DNA of 64,000 nt from assembly GCA_054601695.1 (NCBI GenBank), contig BAAHQB010000023.1, forward strand, positions 434,001 through 498,000, read 5' to 3'. Position numbers and translations under genes: made by a program. This document shows positions 1-52,312 of the stretch, piece after piece; the first letter of the stretch is position 1, and every line of letters begins with the position of its first letter. The notes beneath the pieces are model-generated. The model did not search any database. It had not been told where the DNA came from and saw only the letters and a list, made by a program, of their open reading frames with translations. The stretch comes from Amorphochlora amoebiformis (Eukaryota > Cercozoa > Chlorarachniophyceae).

Positions 1-93
1 TATATATAGATATATATATATATATATAGATATATATATATATATATAGTACAGTAAATGTTTCAAAAGAGGCATTAAAGATGTCTGAGAATC

Positions 94-142
<49 letters not shown>

Positions 143-227
143 GTAATATATACATATATATACATATAGTTTCTGGATACCGATTGGCAGGAACTCACTC
201 AGGGATCCATCTTGCAGACAATCAGGG

Positions 228-284
<57 letters not shown>

Positions 285-331
285 GTGTGTAGTAGAAATA
301 CATATTAATATGTATGTATGCATATGTATAC

Positions 332-376
<45 letters not shown>

Positions 377-438
377 AATACATATATATATATATATATA
401 TATATGCATGTATATGTATACATTAATATATCTATATA

Positions 439-471
<33 letters not shown>

Positions 472-544
472 GCATGTGTGTGTGTGCGTACATGTGCATG
501 TGTTACGTGTGCGTTGTGTGTGAGCATACATGCTTGTACATCAC

Positions 545-601
<57 letters not shown>

Positions 602-607
602 CATATA

Positions 608-990
608 CAACTTAGCTCTAACCCTAGCCTCTCTATGCTTAACTCTAACCCTAACCTAATACGCATTTTCGCTTAACTCCTTTCACCGTCTCTGGCATTA
701 ACCCTAACATTAACCGTAATGTTAGGGTTAGGGTTAGGGTTGGAACTTGAACCAGAAGAACCTTAGTCCTAACCCGAACCCTAACCCTAACCATAGCCTT
801 AACCCTAACCTGAATGCTAACCCTAACGCGAACCCTTACCTTAATCCTAACCCAAACCCGAAACCTAACCTAGTCTTAACTCTAACCATAACCTCAACGA
901 TATCCCGAACCCTAACGATAATCCTAACAAGTATGCGTTAGGGTTGGTTTTTGGTATGGGTTAGGGTTAGGGTTGGGGTTAGGTTCGGAT
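608..990. repeat. Degenerate interstitial telomere-type repeat, mixed orientation
   Basis: CCCTAA-type hexamers run to about 720, flip to TTAGGG at about 720-741, return to CCCTAA at 775-930 and flip again at 937-990. Many units are mutated, and TA tracts flank both ends. TTAGGG is the telomere unit of many eukaryotes. The repeated inversions and the internal position mean this is not a chromosome end in simple form. Confidence 0.85.
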
Positions 991-992
991 TT

Positions 993-1061
<69 letters not shown>

Positions 1062-1084
1062 CATACACATATATATATAAAAAA

Positions 1085-1130
<46 letters not shown>

Positions 1131-1327
1131 CATAACATGTGGCATGCATATATATATTTATATATATGACATGGAGACACATACACATGTACACATACAT
1201 ATACATATAACATATATGTATATATATATGTATATATATATATACATATATATTCATATGTAAATACATAAGACAAGTGTGTATGTATGTGTATCATAGT
1301 GTACATTAGTACATTGTTATTATTACA

Positions 1328-1860
<533 letters not shown>

Positions 1861-2003
1861 ATATACATATATATATATATATATATATACATACATACAC
1901 ATATACATATATATATATATATTATATTATGTATACATATACATATATATATACGTGTAAGTATGTATTTAATTATATATTTATCATGAAATTAACACAA
2001 AAT

Positions 2004-2051
<48 letters not shown>

Positions 2052-2167
2052 ATATGTATGTATATAATACATATATTATATACTGTATACATAAAATATA
2101 TTATATACTGTATACAAATATACATAATATATTTTTTTGAATATTGTAAACATATATATACATACAC

Positions 2168-2219
<52 letters not shown>

Positions 2220-2228
2220 GTACATACA

Positions 2229-2274
<46 letters not shown>

Positions 2275-2377
2275 ATCAGATTGTGAATTGTGTGTTTCTT
2301 AATACAATCGACACGAAGGTATTTTGGTTAACATTAAAGTATGTGAACACACACTATTTATCGTATGCACGTATATC

Positions 2378-2432
<55 letters not shown>

Positions 2433-2529
2433 GTATATATATATAGTATATAGATATATATGGTATATATATATATATATATATGTATGTATATATGTAT
2501 ATGCATATATATATATATATATATGTCAG

Positions 2530-7222
<4,693 letters not shown>

Positions 7223-7345
7223 GTGAGGTTTCGTCGTATACAGCTTCTCGCGGTAGCTAGCGGCAGCACATATTATCCAAGTCATTTTAAAAGTGAAATT
7301 TTGAATTTGTGTGGAAAATTTCAAGGGGTTAGGATTGGTATGTGG

Positions 7346-7393
<48 letters not shown>

Positions 7394-8632
7394 TATATCA
7401 TAGCATAGTATATATATATATATATATATATATGATACAAACACACATATGAACAATATATATATATATATATTGTTATATAAGATATACTTTATCATAT
7501 CTAGATATGATGATTATAGTACTAGTACGATACCTACTAGTTAGTACTAGCTAGTATAAATATTCAAATTACAGCGAGATATGTACCGCATCTACACAAA
7601 TTTATCCATAGATATCTGTATAATATACCTTTACTACACACATATATATATCTTGATATATATATATATATTGTGTACATATACCATGATATAATATTTA
7701 TACTAGTATATATGTATATACCTATCAATCATTATGTAGATGGTGACAGTGATGGTGTGTGCAATATATATAAATAAAAACGTTACATACATCTAGATAT
7801 ATTATATGTATACATTAAAAATGCATATTTGTACACATACATAGGTTCAGCATATTTTTTTATTTGCACGTGAGGTTTTTGTATGATATATACATTTATA
7901 TTAGTATGTCATTATAGAGATATCTATTTCTGGATTTTTATGCGTTTACTAACGATATGTGACTATACTAGAATCTTATTATACTAAAGTATAAACTGAA
8001 ATATATGCATATATATGCACCGTGACACATTGATATTAAAGTACACATATGAATATCCATCTATCTAGCTATGTTATATAACATATGGTTCATATTATAT
8101 ATATAATATATATATATATATATATGTAAAAAAATCATGTAAATAGAAAACATAATTTATAAAACATCACAGTAATCATTATATATATATATATATTGTA
8201 TATGTATATATTTAAATATGTATATATTTAAATATGTATATATTTAAATATGTCTATATTATTATACATATGAATATATATATATATATATATATTTATA
8301 TAATATGTAATATATATAAATATATGATGTATATGTGTATATTATATGTAACATATATATATATATGTATGTATACATATATACATATATATATGTATAT
8401 ACATATGTATATATGTATACATATATATACACATATGTAGCGTGTTTATGTGTATGTATTCACATACACACATATTATACATATTGCGAGCTAATAATTA
8501 GAGATGTAATGTAGATGACGAAAATTTGAGCAAATGACAAACAATCACAAAGTAATCAAATGAATCACAACGCAGCTTCTAATCACAGCCTCCACCTCCC
8601 CGAACATATGTGTATGATTATCTAATATATAT

Positions 8633-8683
<51 letters not shown>

Positions 8684-8803
8684 TATATATACATATATAT
8701 ATATACACACACATATAAAAATATATATACATTATAAATATATATATATATATATAAGTAAATATACATACATATCACATACATATTCATAAATACATAT
8801 ACA

Positions 8804-8839
<36 letters not shown>

Positions 8840-9033
8840 CATGTATATAAATATATCTATGTATAAATTAGATGTAATATATATATATACATATATATAT
8901 TACATATATATATCATACATATGTACATATATAATGTATATATATATATATATGTTCATATATATCTAAATGTACAGATGGATATAAATATGTATATATA
9001 TATGTATACATATATATATATATATATACATAC

Positions 9034-9091
<58 letters not shown>

Positions 9092-9224
9092 CAATATCTA
9101 TATACATATATATATATATGTATATTATACGTATATCCATATATAAATATATGTATATTCCGTATACATATATAAACATGTCCAAATATATGCATGTAAT
9201 CAACTACAATCCTATTTTCGTAGT

Positions 9225-9271
<47 letters not shown>

Positions 9272-9569
9272 ATATATTATACATATAATATATAATATAC
9301 ATATAGGTAGACTTAAGGTTAGGGTTAGGATTAGGCCTCAGATTGTTAACAATTGGGGTATCATCAGGGTTAGGGTTAAGTTTATACGTATATTGTGTAT
9401 GTATCAGAAGATGCAATTTAAGTTACATATGTGCACTACATATACATTTATGCATATATGTATATGTATGTACGTATGTATGTACATATGTGCACTCACA
9501 TGTAAATAAATGTATATATACGTATGAATATATATGTGTATATATATATATATGTGTGTGTATGTATAT

Positions 9570-9604
<35 letters not shown>

Positions 9605-9639
9605 GATATATCTACATATATATATATATGTATATATAC

Positions 9640-9683
<44 letters not shown>

Positions 9684-9699
9684 TATATATATATATATA

Positions 9700-9766
<67 letters not shown>

Positions 9767-9784
9767 ATGAAGTATACATCCCAA

Positions 9785-9988
9785 AGTTGGACCCTAACCC
9801 TGACACCCTCCATAATCCAAGAGAACTTGTCCCTAACTCTCTCTCCTTAACTTACCCTAATTTTAACCCTAACCCTAACCCTAACCCTAACCCTAACCCT
9901 AACCCTAACCTAAGCCCTAACACTAACCCTAACCCAAACCGTAGCCTACCCCAACCTTAAGCCTAACCCTAATCCTAACCTAACTCTA

Positions 9989-9990
<2 letters not shown>
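9785..9990. repeat. CCCTAA interstitial telomeric array
   Basis: About nine consecutive perfect CCCTAA units near 9857-9910 within a longer degenerate array. This is the longest uninterrupted telomere-type run in the window, and TA tracts flank it. Confidence 0.9.
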
Positions 9991-10022
<32 letters not shown>

Positions 10023-10061
10023 TGTATATATTATATACATAAATATACATATACACATACT

Positions 10062-10108
<47 letters not shown>

Positions 10109-10144
10109 AGATATTTATATATGATTGGGGCTCAGGTTAATGTC

Positions 10145-10186
<42 letters not shown>

Positions 10187-10237
10187 ATATTTGTAATATG
10201 TATATAGGATACATGTATCCATATATGTGTATGTGTG

Positions 10238-10277
<40 letters not shown>

Positions 10278-10327
10278 CCACATATATATATATGTATAAA
10301 TATATAAATATTATATATATATATATA

Positions 10328-10376
<49 letters not shown>

Positions 10377-10378
10377 AT

Positions 10379-10420
<42 letters not shown>

Positions 10421-10459
10421 CGCATATATATATATATATATATATATAATATGAAACAT

Positions 10460-10665
10460 GAGGAAGAGAGACTCAAGGAGAAGAGGTTAGAGGCTGAATG
10501 AGGTACATAGGAGGGATTTATACCGATCAGAAAACTTGATTGGAGGAAGAGAGGGAAAGAGGGGATGAGAAGAGAGAGAGATAGATAGATATAGATAGAG
10601 AGAAGAGAAAGAGGGTGAGAGAGAGAGGTGAGGGTGAGATAGAGAATGAAGAGGATAGAGAGAGT
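10460..10665. repeat. Polypurine (GA-rich) tract
   Basis: The plus strand is almost all A/G, with GAGAGA and short GATA runs; its complement is the polypyrimidine strand. No convincing exon seen. Confidence 0.8.
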
Positions 10666-10701
10666 GATATATATATATATATATATATGTGTGTGCATAT
10701 G

Positions 10702-10739
<38 letters not shown>

Positions 10740-10836
10740 TATACATACATATATACACATATATATTTATATATATGTATGTATACATATGTGTAAATAT
10801 ATGTGGATAAATGTATGCATACATACACACACACAC

Positions 10837-10892
<56 letters not shown>

Positions 10893-10909
10893 CTACATAT
10901 GTGTGGTAT

Positions 10910-10970
<61 letters not shown>

Positions 10971-11490
10971 TTTATGTGTGCATAGAACTATACATACGCA
11001 CTCACACACACATATATATGTGTATGTGTATATACACATATTTATACATATATATATATATATATGTGCATGTTTTTATGTTTGTATATCATACACACAT
11101 AATCCATCCGTTCCTCTCCCCCCTACCCCCTCAATTCTCTTAAAAATTAAAACCTCTTTGCTCGCACAACTTGACATATGACGGGCTTGAACAAAACCAT
11201 CGTTTCCCCTCCCTTCCCGGGGCCCCCCCCTGAGAAAGGAAAAAAATCCAAGTCTAACCTTGAATCTCGATAGACAAGGGGAGGAGAAGGTGCGGGGTGG
11301 AAGGAAGGCACACGCGAGAGAAACCAGCTCCTCGGGCTCCTCGGGTTTGCGCATCGTCAAATGTTAGTCAAATCCATCAAACCGAATTATTTTTTAATTT
11401 ATTTCGGCGGTTTGATTTAGGAGATGTGAGTGGTGGTGAGGAGTTTGAAGAAGGATTTATTTGAGATGGTTCCTTAGATGCTCACTGGAT

Positions 11491-11515
11491 TCTCCCTTCG
11501 GGGAGATCATCCGCA

Positions 11516-11546
<31 letters not shown>

Positions 11547-11590
11547 GGCCCCTGCGCAAGGATGACACGCACAAATCGAGAATGTATCAC
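11491..11590 (+). ncRNA. U6: U6 spliceosomal snRNA
   Basis: The core matches eukaryotic U6 almost base for base. A 5' hairpin (TCTCCC, loop TTCG, GGGAGA) spans 11491-11506. It is followed by the ACAGAGA box at 11530-11536, the catalytic AGC triad at 11542-11544, and the internal stem-loop region with GCGCAAGGATGACACGC. U6 pairs with the 5' splice site and with U2 and carries the catalytic metals of the spliceosome. The 5' end is placed at the hairpin and could be 1-3 nt further out. A run of nine T from 11591 fits RNA polymerase III termination, and an AT-rich TTTATT about 30 nt upstream could be the TATA element. Its presence fits a genome this rich in introns. Confidence 0.97.
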
Positions 11591-11599
11591 TTTTTTTTT
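11591..11599 (+). terminator. RNA polymerase III oligo-T terminator of U6
   Basis: Nine consecutive T directly after the conserved U6 3' end, as expected for a Pol III transcript. Confidence 0.9.
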
Positions 11600-12251
11600 A
11601 GCAGTTTTGCTCTTGGGATCGATGGTATGTAATTGGAGTCCAAGACATGTATCATGCATCTGGCTACTTATCCAGAGGTATTTTCAATGATTTGTACTAG
11701 ATGTAGTATCTAGAGTCACTGATACTAGTGATATAGTCGTCACACTTACTACTTACCTAGCTTACACCAGTTTCTCATAGAGTACATCTAGAACTGCCAC
11801 CCAAACCACCTGTGATAATATAGTCATGAAATACTAGATATAAATAAAAATACATCTAAAATATACACATGTACGTATCTAGCTATAGGTATATATAGAG
11901 CAAATATATTTATAGTAACTTAATATACCGTCATTGACTACTAGTATCGGCACTGTCTAGACTCTAGACTGTATATATATATATATACATGAGAAAGTTA
12001 AACTAAAAGGAATAGCTGGCTCAATTAAGCGTGATGATATTAACTGACTCAGTAATTTATAGTCGCCCAACTCAGCAGTACAAGCCACTATCTGCCAAGA
12101 GGAGCTAGCTTAATTAATGCTATTGCCTCGGTGATATCTCAGCGAGTGCGCTATCTATCCGCCTAACTGAGATTCGACACTCTTACTCATTTTCGACCGT
12201 ACGCGTATAAACATAACGATAGGATGGCTTGCAAACTCTTTCTTACGGTTG
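11600..12251. other. Intergenic, CTAG-rich unique DNA
   Basis: Little simple repeat. It holds many CTAG/ACTAG motifs (11690-11960), one short TA tract near 11972, and a segment at 12125-12185 with loose tRNA A-box and B-box resemblance but no acceptor-stem pairing. No gene seen. Confidence 0.6.
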
Positions 12252-12414
12252 TTAGTCCTGGGTTGCAGCAAGCATCTTGGCTTCCTCAATCATGGCTCGG
12301 AAGCGGAATCGGTCGATAAGGACCGGTCGAACATCCTTGGCTTGCTGTAGAATTCGACAAATATATGTATAAATACATACCGTATATGTACATACATACA
12401 TTATATATATAATA

Positions 12415-12458
<44 letters not shown>

Positions 12459-12648
12459 AATATATATGTGAAAAAATGTGTATATATAGACACATATATA
12501 CACACACATATATATATATATTTATATATATATATATATATATATATTGTGTTTGTGTGTGTATACATATATATGTGTACGTATATATAAATGTGCATAT
12601 GTATATGTGTGTAAGTATATATATGTATTATATGTGTGCATATATAGA

Positions 12649-12707
<59 letters not shown>

Positions 12708-12722
12708 TATTTATATGTATAT

Positions 12723-12782
<60 letters not shown>

Positions 12783-14330
12783 ATATGTGTGTATAATGTG
12801 TATCTTTACATATATAAATACACATACATGAAAACACAGACACACACACACACACACAAATATGCCTATATAACATGTATACAAGGTTTTATACTCACAT
12901 CGAGTTGGATGAGCAAAGGTAGCAGGCTTTCCAGTTCTCGATCTAAAAGTTCAAATTAGTGCGCACTAGTACATTATTTGTCTGATGCTCTTACCAGTTT
13001 GCGAATCGTAGAATGATAGGATCGGTATAGCATTATCTGGGCAGGCGAGCTGGAGGTATTGATGTTAGTGAAAAACACGCGGGGACAAACATTTAAGTTA
13101 TTTATCACCATGGCAGCTGGATTGTTGTCTACCAGAACTATACGGGACATGTCTCGACCTGAGGGTTGAATGAACAAAAACTTAGAGAAACTTCTCAGAT
13201 GATTTATTTTCTAGTACTTACCAAGCAGGGAGAGGTCCTTCACGTAAGGCTGTCCCTGAAAATGTTGAGGTGTGTGAATTGATGACATCTGAAAAGAGGG
13301 GATAAAAGAGGATGAATTCACCTCGAAAGTGACCGTCGAGCTCCGGAACAAACGATGTTTTATTCTTTTCTTGGGATCGATGAGGTTCTGGGGAAGCAGT
13401 AGTGAGCGATCGCGATTATTTTAGGTGTTTGGTTAAGTGGAATACGCAATACTGACCAGCACAGGCTCAGCGTACACAGGGATGGCAGCGGTGAACACGA
13501 CAACCTACGGGAGAGTGGAAATGTAAGTGTAACAGCTTTATCAAGGTATTTATGGATCACCTCGAAGCGCTTGGAGGCCTCCTCAAGAAATTTGTCTAGG
13601 CCTGGCCGCTTGTAGACCGCTACCTTCTCCTTGGTAGCCCCGCCATTGAGGGATAGTGAGAAGTGGATATCAGCCTACGTACGAAGGGTCAGTGGTAGAC
13701 AGCATCGCAATCATCATCACACGGGTGAGTCATCAAACCTTCCTCGTGGCATCCTCTCTCTTCTCCTCTTGTCTATACATATTTCGCTGACTTTGAAACT
13801 GACAGGGGCGGAACAAAGGAAGAAGGATATCATACGAGCGAAAAAAAACGACTGGATAATATCACGCAATCCAGAACAGCAGAATAGGGTCGGACACCTT
13901 GCTATGTATTAGGGTTTCATCCATATCCAAGACTACACACAACTTCGATGGATCACTTGATTTGGGCAGCAAACCCTGAAAACGTATGTGTCAGTCTGAT
14001 CTGTTCTGGACAGCAGGAAGAGCTATCTTCGTTTCCAACCTTGTACGGCGGAATCCCTTTCTTCGGTGAATCTGCGAAAGAGAACCTTCGATTAGCAACA
14101 ATTCCTCCCTTCTTCCCGGAATCTGGAAACAAACGATATAAAGTTTGCCAGAGGCCAAAACCATTTTTTTCGTAAGGAAAATAATGTTCCGTCCCTCGTC
14201 TGTCACCTTTCTTCTTGGCATCTCTGCCTCCCTCAGCCTCGACTTCCATATGTTCGCCTTGCTCTTGATTATTGTTCATTCGCTTTGCATGTTTCTTCGG
14301 CCGCCTCTTTTTGCCTCCTGTGTTCCCCAT
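12252..14330 (-). CDS. SCP/Dullard-type CTD phosphatase (HAD, FCP1-like)
   Basis: A Ser/Thr phosphatase of the NIF/FCP1 HAD family. Relatives dephosphorylate the RNA polymerase II CTD (SCP/CTDSP) or lipin (Dullard/Nem1). Exons: 14330-14207, 14071-14040, 13975-13898, 13674-13561, 13504-13457, 13387-13322, 13255-13222, 13158-13109, 13049-12995, 12942-12899, 12344-12252. All phases join and the sum is 738 nt, 245 aa plus stop. Residues 1-45 are Lys-rich and basic, with no membrane anchor evident. [15 protein letters not shown] leads into the catalytic [10 protein letters not shown] (nucleophile Asp and DxDxT). Then come [34 protein letters not shown] (motif II Thr), [20 protein letters not shown] and [11 protein letters not shown]. 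The tail [13 protein letters not shown] resembles Dullard more than SCP. ATG at 14330 is the first in frame; the upstream extension begins with GTG. Introns here are short (37-222 nt) apart from the last (554 nt), the only one rich in TA. SCP versus Dullard is unresolved. Confidence 0.92.
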
Positions 14331-14651
14331 TCGCCGAAGCTGGCCTGCGGTCACCCAGCTGAGGGATTTGTGCGATTATCCAGCCGCAGTTTTTATTCGG
14401 ATGGTAATAATTCGCTAAATGAGCGCCTTTGTGCTTACGTATTTTGTAAGCAAGCTTCCTTACCCTTTAATCATCCTTTAGATTACCCAAACCAGGCTCT
14501 TCTTGATTTTAACCCGTTTGTACCGGGGAATTTCGGCATTCCCGTCGATTAATTTTATTAAGGCCATTTTGCCTAGAATCCATATCACTACCCGTGTTTT
14601 TTTTTGGATCCCGAACTGGGTTCCGAGTAGTGGTCTTTCAGTTGTCGGGCG
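14331..14651. promoter_or_regulatory. Divergent intergenic region
   Basis: 321 bp between the ATGs of the phosphatase (minus) and the Ser/Pro/Gln-rich gene (plus). It has no TA tract, unlike nearly all non-coding DNA around it. A shared bidirectional promoter is inferred from position; no TATA box stands out. Confidence 0.45.
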
Positions 14652-22522
<7,871 letters not shown>

Positions 22523-22619
22523 TTTAATAATAAGGGTTAAAAATATGATTTGTATTTTTAATCTAGAACTTTTCCTTTTGTAGGTAGGGCCAGGGTTAGG
22601 GTGAGGGTTAGGGTTAGTA

Positions 22620-22663
<44 letters not shown>

Positions 22664-23009
22664 TATAAATGTCATACCTAGGCGTGATGCACAGGCGGCG
22701 AGGGAAATGCGGACCCGTGGCAACACGCTGCTGTGCTCGCAAAATTGTCATAATTATTATTGTAGTCATTACCCTTTTTGTAGTGTACAACCACGCGCAC
22801 GCAACATTATTCATGAAAACATTCTGGCTTGATGCGCACACTTGTATTTTGGAAAGATAGGTTGTAGCCTATGATGCAATCTCTAGAACGTGCAAGGTGG
22901 TGCAAGTAAACTTTAAGCTACATGGTCAGGGAACAATTGACTGATACATAATTTTTTGATTTAAGATACCTTTAGCGTCTAGACGTATGTGTATGTGTAT
23001 AACACATGC

Positions 23010-23054
<45 letters not shown>

Positions 23055-23073
23055 TTGTGTGTATTACAAACGC

Positions 23074-23129
<56 letters not shown>

Positions 23130-23179
23130 ATACACGTTACATGTATGTATATATATATGTGTCGTGGTGCGTATACATA

Positions 23180-23238
<59 letters not shown>

Positions 23239-23454
23239 TTATATATATATATATTTATTCGCATTCCACTCCTGCTCCGGCTCCGGCTTCGGCTTCGCCT
23301 ACGCCTACGCCGTCGTGTCGTCGTGTCATTTGTATAATTATCGCTTCGTATCGTACGTGGTCGTTCAGTCCACTTAATGATAATAATAATGATCACTTCA
23401 CTATACTTTACTACGCTTACTAATATATAAATACATATGTGCATATACGCATAC

Positions 23455-23520
<66 letters not shown>

Positions 23521-24376
23521 TATGTGTGTGTGTGTGTGTATACATATTTATACATAAATATATGTGGCACGTACGATACATTCCCTAACTTGATGTAACT
23601 TAGTATGCATACGTACGTACATGTAGACGTATGTCTGCAAAAAAGTATCAATTCTTATCCGAATTAAGTATACGCAAAAGTGTATACGTACGTATCCCCG
23701 ACATACGTATACGTATATACATACGTACGTACACCCGATATACGTATACGTATATACATACGTACGTCAAAAACATAGTTAAAATTCCCATCCGTACCTG
23801 TACGTATTCAAACATGAAGCTCCTGCTCTGTATTACGAAACCATATTACATTTTTACATGCATACGTGCCTATGGATGTGTACCATATCTGGATATGTAC
23901 AGCTAGACCTATATGTATACATGAGGTGTCATGATATCAAACTTAAGAATTCAAAGTTATTACGAACTAAGTTTGAAAATACCACTTCAAAGGTGAGTGT
24001 CAGCACAGTGCATGCGCATGAGCACTACGACAAAAAGGTAGTTTTGTGATGTTAGCAGTATGTTTTCATTTGCTATGTTTTGTAATTAATCGTGACACGG
24101 AACAGCTGCACTGAGACATATTTTCAATCTTGGATATATGTACTTTCAATTAGTATTACAGGACTGTTTGTTTTGATACTATGATAAACACTATGATGCA
24201 ACAGCGGTCAATAACGGAAACGATCGGAGTTGTCAAGTTCCAACTTAGAAGTATGTAAACACGTCACCGACTAGTTTGTGTCTTCGCAAGCTCGGGCCTA
24301 ATAATTAGGGAAGCTCCAATGCAACTGGTCCAAACTGGAACACGAGAAAACGATAAGTTATTTGAATTTGAATACG
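22523..24376. other. Convergent intergenic region
   Basis: Lies between the 3' ends of the Ser/Pro/Gln-rich gene and the GTPase gene. It contains TTAGGG units at 22595-22618, TA tracts, a CGGCTT/CGCCTA hexamer-like repeat at 23275-23318, and ACGTACGTA/ACGTATACGTA palindromic repeats at 23605-23770. Unique AT-rich DNA lies at 23780-24376. The frame at 22678-22858 ends in a hydrophobic stretch, but I cannot support it as a gene. Confidence 0.6.
23605..23770. repeat. ACGTA palindromic repeat cluster
   Basis: Repeated self-complementary TACGTACGTA and ACGTATACGTATATACATAC units; the 23700-23730 unit recurs at 23740-23768. Confidence 0.8.
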
Positions 24377-36242
<11,866 letters not shown>

Positions 36243-36377
36243 CACGGCGTGGTCAGGTCCATCGGATGTGACAATCAATAGTGACACAGGGACACGTGAC
36301 ATCGGGAGAACACAGGAGTGACATTCCAAAAGTGACCAGGTGCCGCACCACCCATCCTCCTGGGGCGATCGGAGGCA
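36243..36377. promoter_or_regulatory. 135-bp divergent promoter region
   Basis: Lies between the GTPase ATG (minus, 36242) and the KIX-protein ATG (plus, 36378). It is unique sequence without TA tracts. A bidirectional promoter plus both 5' UTRs must fit here unless upstream non-coding exons exist (inference). It contains two GTGACA motifs on plus (36279, 36318), partly echoed as GTGACC at 36336. Confidence 0.5.
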
Positions 36378-49782
<13,405 letters not shown>

Positions 49783-50147
49783 ATCTTGTAGATATGCGAC
49801 CCGCTGGTCATGAATTGTTACATGTGAGGATTGACTATTTTGAATTACTGACAAGTAAGCCTTTCTGTAAATGTAACTACGGCTCTGGTCCATCATCTAG
49901 ATCATGTTCAATTACTAGAATTAAATTATAGTACGGATACATTGTTAGCCTAGTACTAATAGTCCTAGTATCTGGAGTATAGGCTAGTAACTTTTATAAC
50001 GAACACTGTTATAATTAGGATCCAAAAATTTAAATTATGAATGGTTATGACAACTCAGTTAGCAATTGCGCGTACCTACTACACGCGTACGGTGTGCATT
50101 GCAACTACCGACTAGCCGGACTCATAGGGCCGCAGTGATATTGGAAT
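49783..50147. other. Convergent intergenic region
   Basis: 365 bp between the stops of the KIX gene and MTHFR. It has no TA tract, but several CTAG/ACTAG motifs like those at 7500-8060 and 11690-11960. It must hold both 3' UTRs; I see no clear polyadenylation signal. Confidence 0.6.
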
Positions 50148-50434
50148 CTAGCTGGTAGCAAGAGCCACTTTCGCAGTCTTCGGTTCTGTCTTGCTCTCTT
50201 CAAGCCCAGCGCGCCATCCCTGATATTGCATATATAATTAATATATATATATATATATAATTTATATATATATATTTATATATATATATATATTGATATA
50301 TATGTATTTATTATAAATATATATATGTATATGTGTGTATATATTTTATGTATAAATACGTTCAATATTTTACTTACACACATATATATATATATATGTG
50401 TATTTAATATAATACATATGCATATATATATTTT

Positions 50435-50475
<41 letters not shown>

Positions 50476-50580
50476 ATTTATATGTATATATATATATATA
50501 TATAGATCCAGATGTACATAACATTACATGTATATACATACATGGATGTATGAATATACACATGTAGAAGTATATATGTA

Positions 50581-50621
<41 letters not shown>

Positions 50622-50855
50622 TATATTAATATAAAATATTTGTATCTGTATACAATTGCAATTCTATATTTTTATACTCGTACGTAGTATTTTTATATAC
50701 AAAATTACATATATATATATATATATATATAATACATATATATATATATATATTATAATTTTGCCCTATGTATATACACCACACAAGACTCACAGAAAAC
50801 ACCAATATATATTTTTATATATTTATTTATTGTCTAAATTTACACACACATATAT

Positions 50856-50901
<46 letters not shown>

Positions 50902-51045
50902 CATATATGTATACATATATATGTATATATATACATATATATATATATATAATTAGTATACATGTATAATGCAAAGAATATAGATTGGAACCGCACAATA
51001 CAATGAGTATCAGTAATATAAGATACACACAAAATAGATATATTC

Positions 51046-51098
<53 letters not shown>

Positions 51099-51105
51099 TA
51101 TACAT

Positions 51106-51163
<58 letters not shown>

Positions 51164-51287
51164 GCTTTTTACACGCACACATTCAGTAACCTTGTCCGGC
51201 TGCTTGGAGTTAATGGCGAGCGAGAAGAACGAGTCTACCTGTCCGGCCACGGCCTGGTAGAAATATTATATACATTTATAATAATAT

Positions 51288-51385
<98 letters not shown>

Positions 51386-51402
51386 ACCCTACATTTATAT
51401 AT

Positions 51403-51437
<35 letters not shown>

Positions 51438-52219
51438 ACCTTAGTCTTAGGAAATCCAAGCGCGTCGAGAATTTTGAAGGGAACCGACTGGTTGTTGAGC
51501 GTGTAGAGGTGGACCGACGGAACCTTTTAAGATCAACATATCGTGTTGATGAGGAAGACAAGCAGAATTGCGATAGGAAAGGAATACGAGCAGAACTTCT
51601 ACGGGAAAAGAATTCGAGCAGGATTTGATGGGGAAAGATAGATGAGACATCTTTGATTGTATGTTCCCCTCTCTCCCCCTCCCATCACAATATAATTATC
51701 TCTCTGCGTCTCCTTTTCTCACTTGCTGAAATCTAAAACGTCATACATCTCTCTGTTCCTTCTATCCTTCTATTGATACATCTGGTCGGTCTTTCATCTC
51801 TTTCCCTTCTCTTTTCTTCTCTTCTTTATCGCTCCCCTATCCCCGCCTCTCTGCAGAGCACTATGGGATCATTACCACTCCGGACTTAAGCAGATTTTTA
51901 CACAGTTGGGCAATGTATGTGATACCCCATTCTTGGAATTTCTTGTCTCCTCCCTCTACACCAGTAGTGGCCTTGACCTGATTATTGTGTGTGTGTGTAT
52001 TGGTTTAGTGTTCCTTGACGTATTCGTATGTACACAAAATGATATAATTATATGTACATGCGTATGTACATGTGTGGAAATATATTAATGTGTTTTCATT
52101 ATGCGTGTGAATGTAATATCTGTCTATATATATATATATAACATAATATAATATAAAATATTGTATGTAGACGTATTCCTGCATATTACTACTACATACT
52201 ATGTACACTACATATTTAC

Positions 52220-52262
<43 letters not shown>

Positions 52263-52273
52263 TATACATGTAT

Positions 52274-52312
<39 letters not shown>

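Larger units (their letters stand above)
7223..11490. other. Intergenic region upstream of U6
   Basis: Contents in order: TA tracts; an AT-rich unique stretch at 7500-8060 strewn with CTAG/ACTAGT palindromes; TA tracts; short TTAGGG runs at 9313-9385; a CCCTAA array at 9785-9990; a polypurine tract near 10460-10665; and a GC-richer unique segment at 11100-11490 that should hold the U6 promoter. A short minus-strand open frame at about 8545-8606 ([20 protein letters not shown], then stop) has no supporting splice or homology evidence. Confidence 0.7.

Noticed and set aside
11076-11360. 95-codon minus frame upstream of U6
   Set aside because: Pro/Gly/Ser-rich, with no homology or splice support; it occupies the expected U6 promoter.
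12124-12190. tRNA-like segment with loose A- and B-boxes
   Set aside because: No acceptor-stem pairing and no convincing anticodon arm on either strand.
22678-22860. Small plus frame ending in a hydrophobic stretch
   Set aside because: Could be a tail-anchored peptide, but alternative frames are equally open and no conserved feature is seen.
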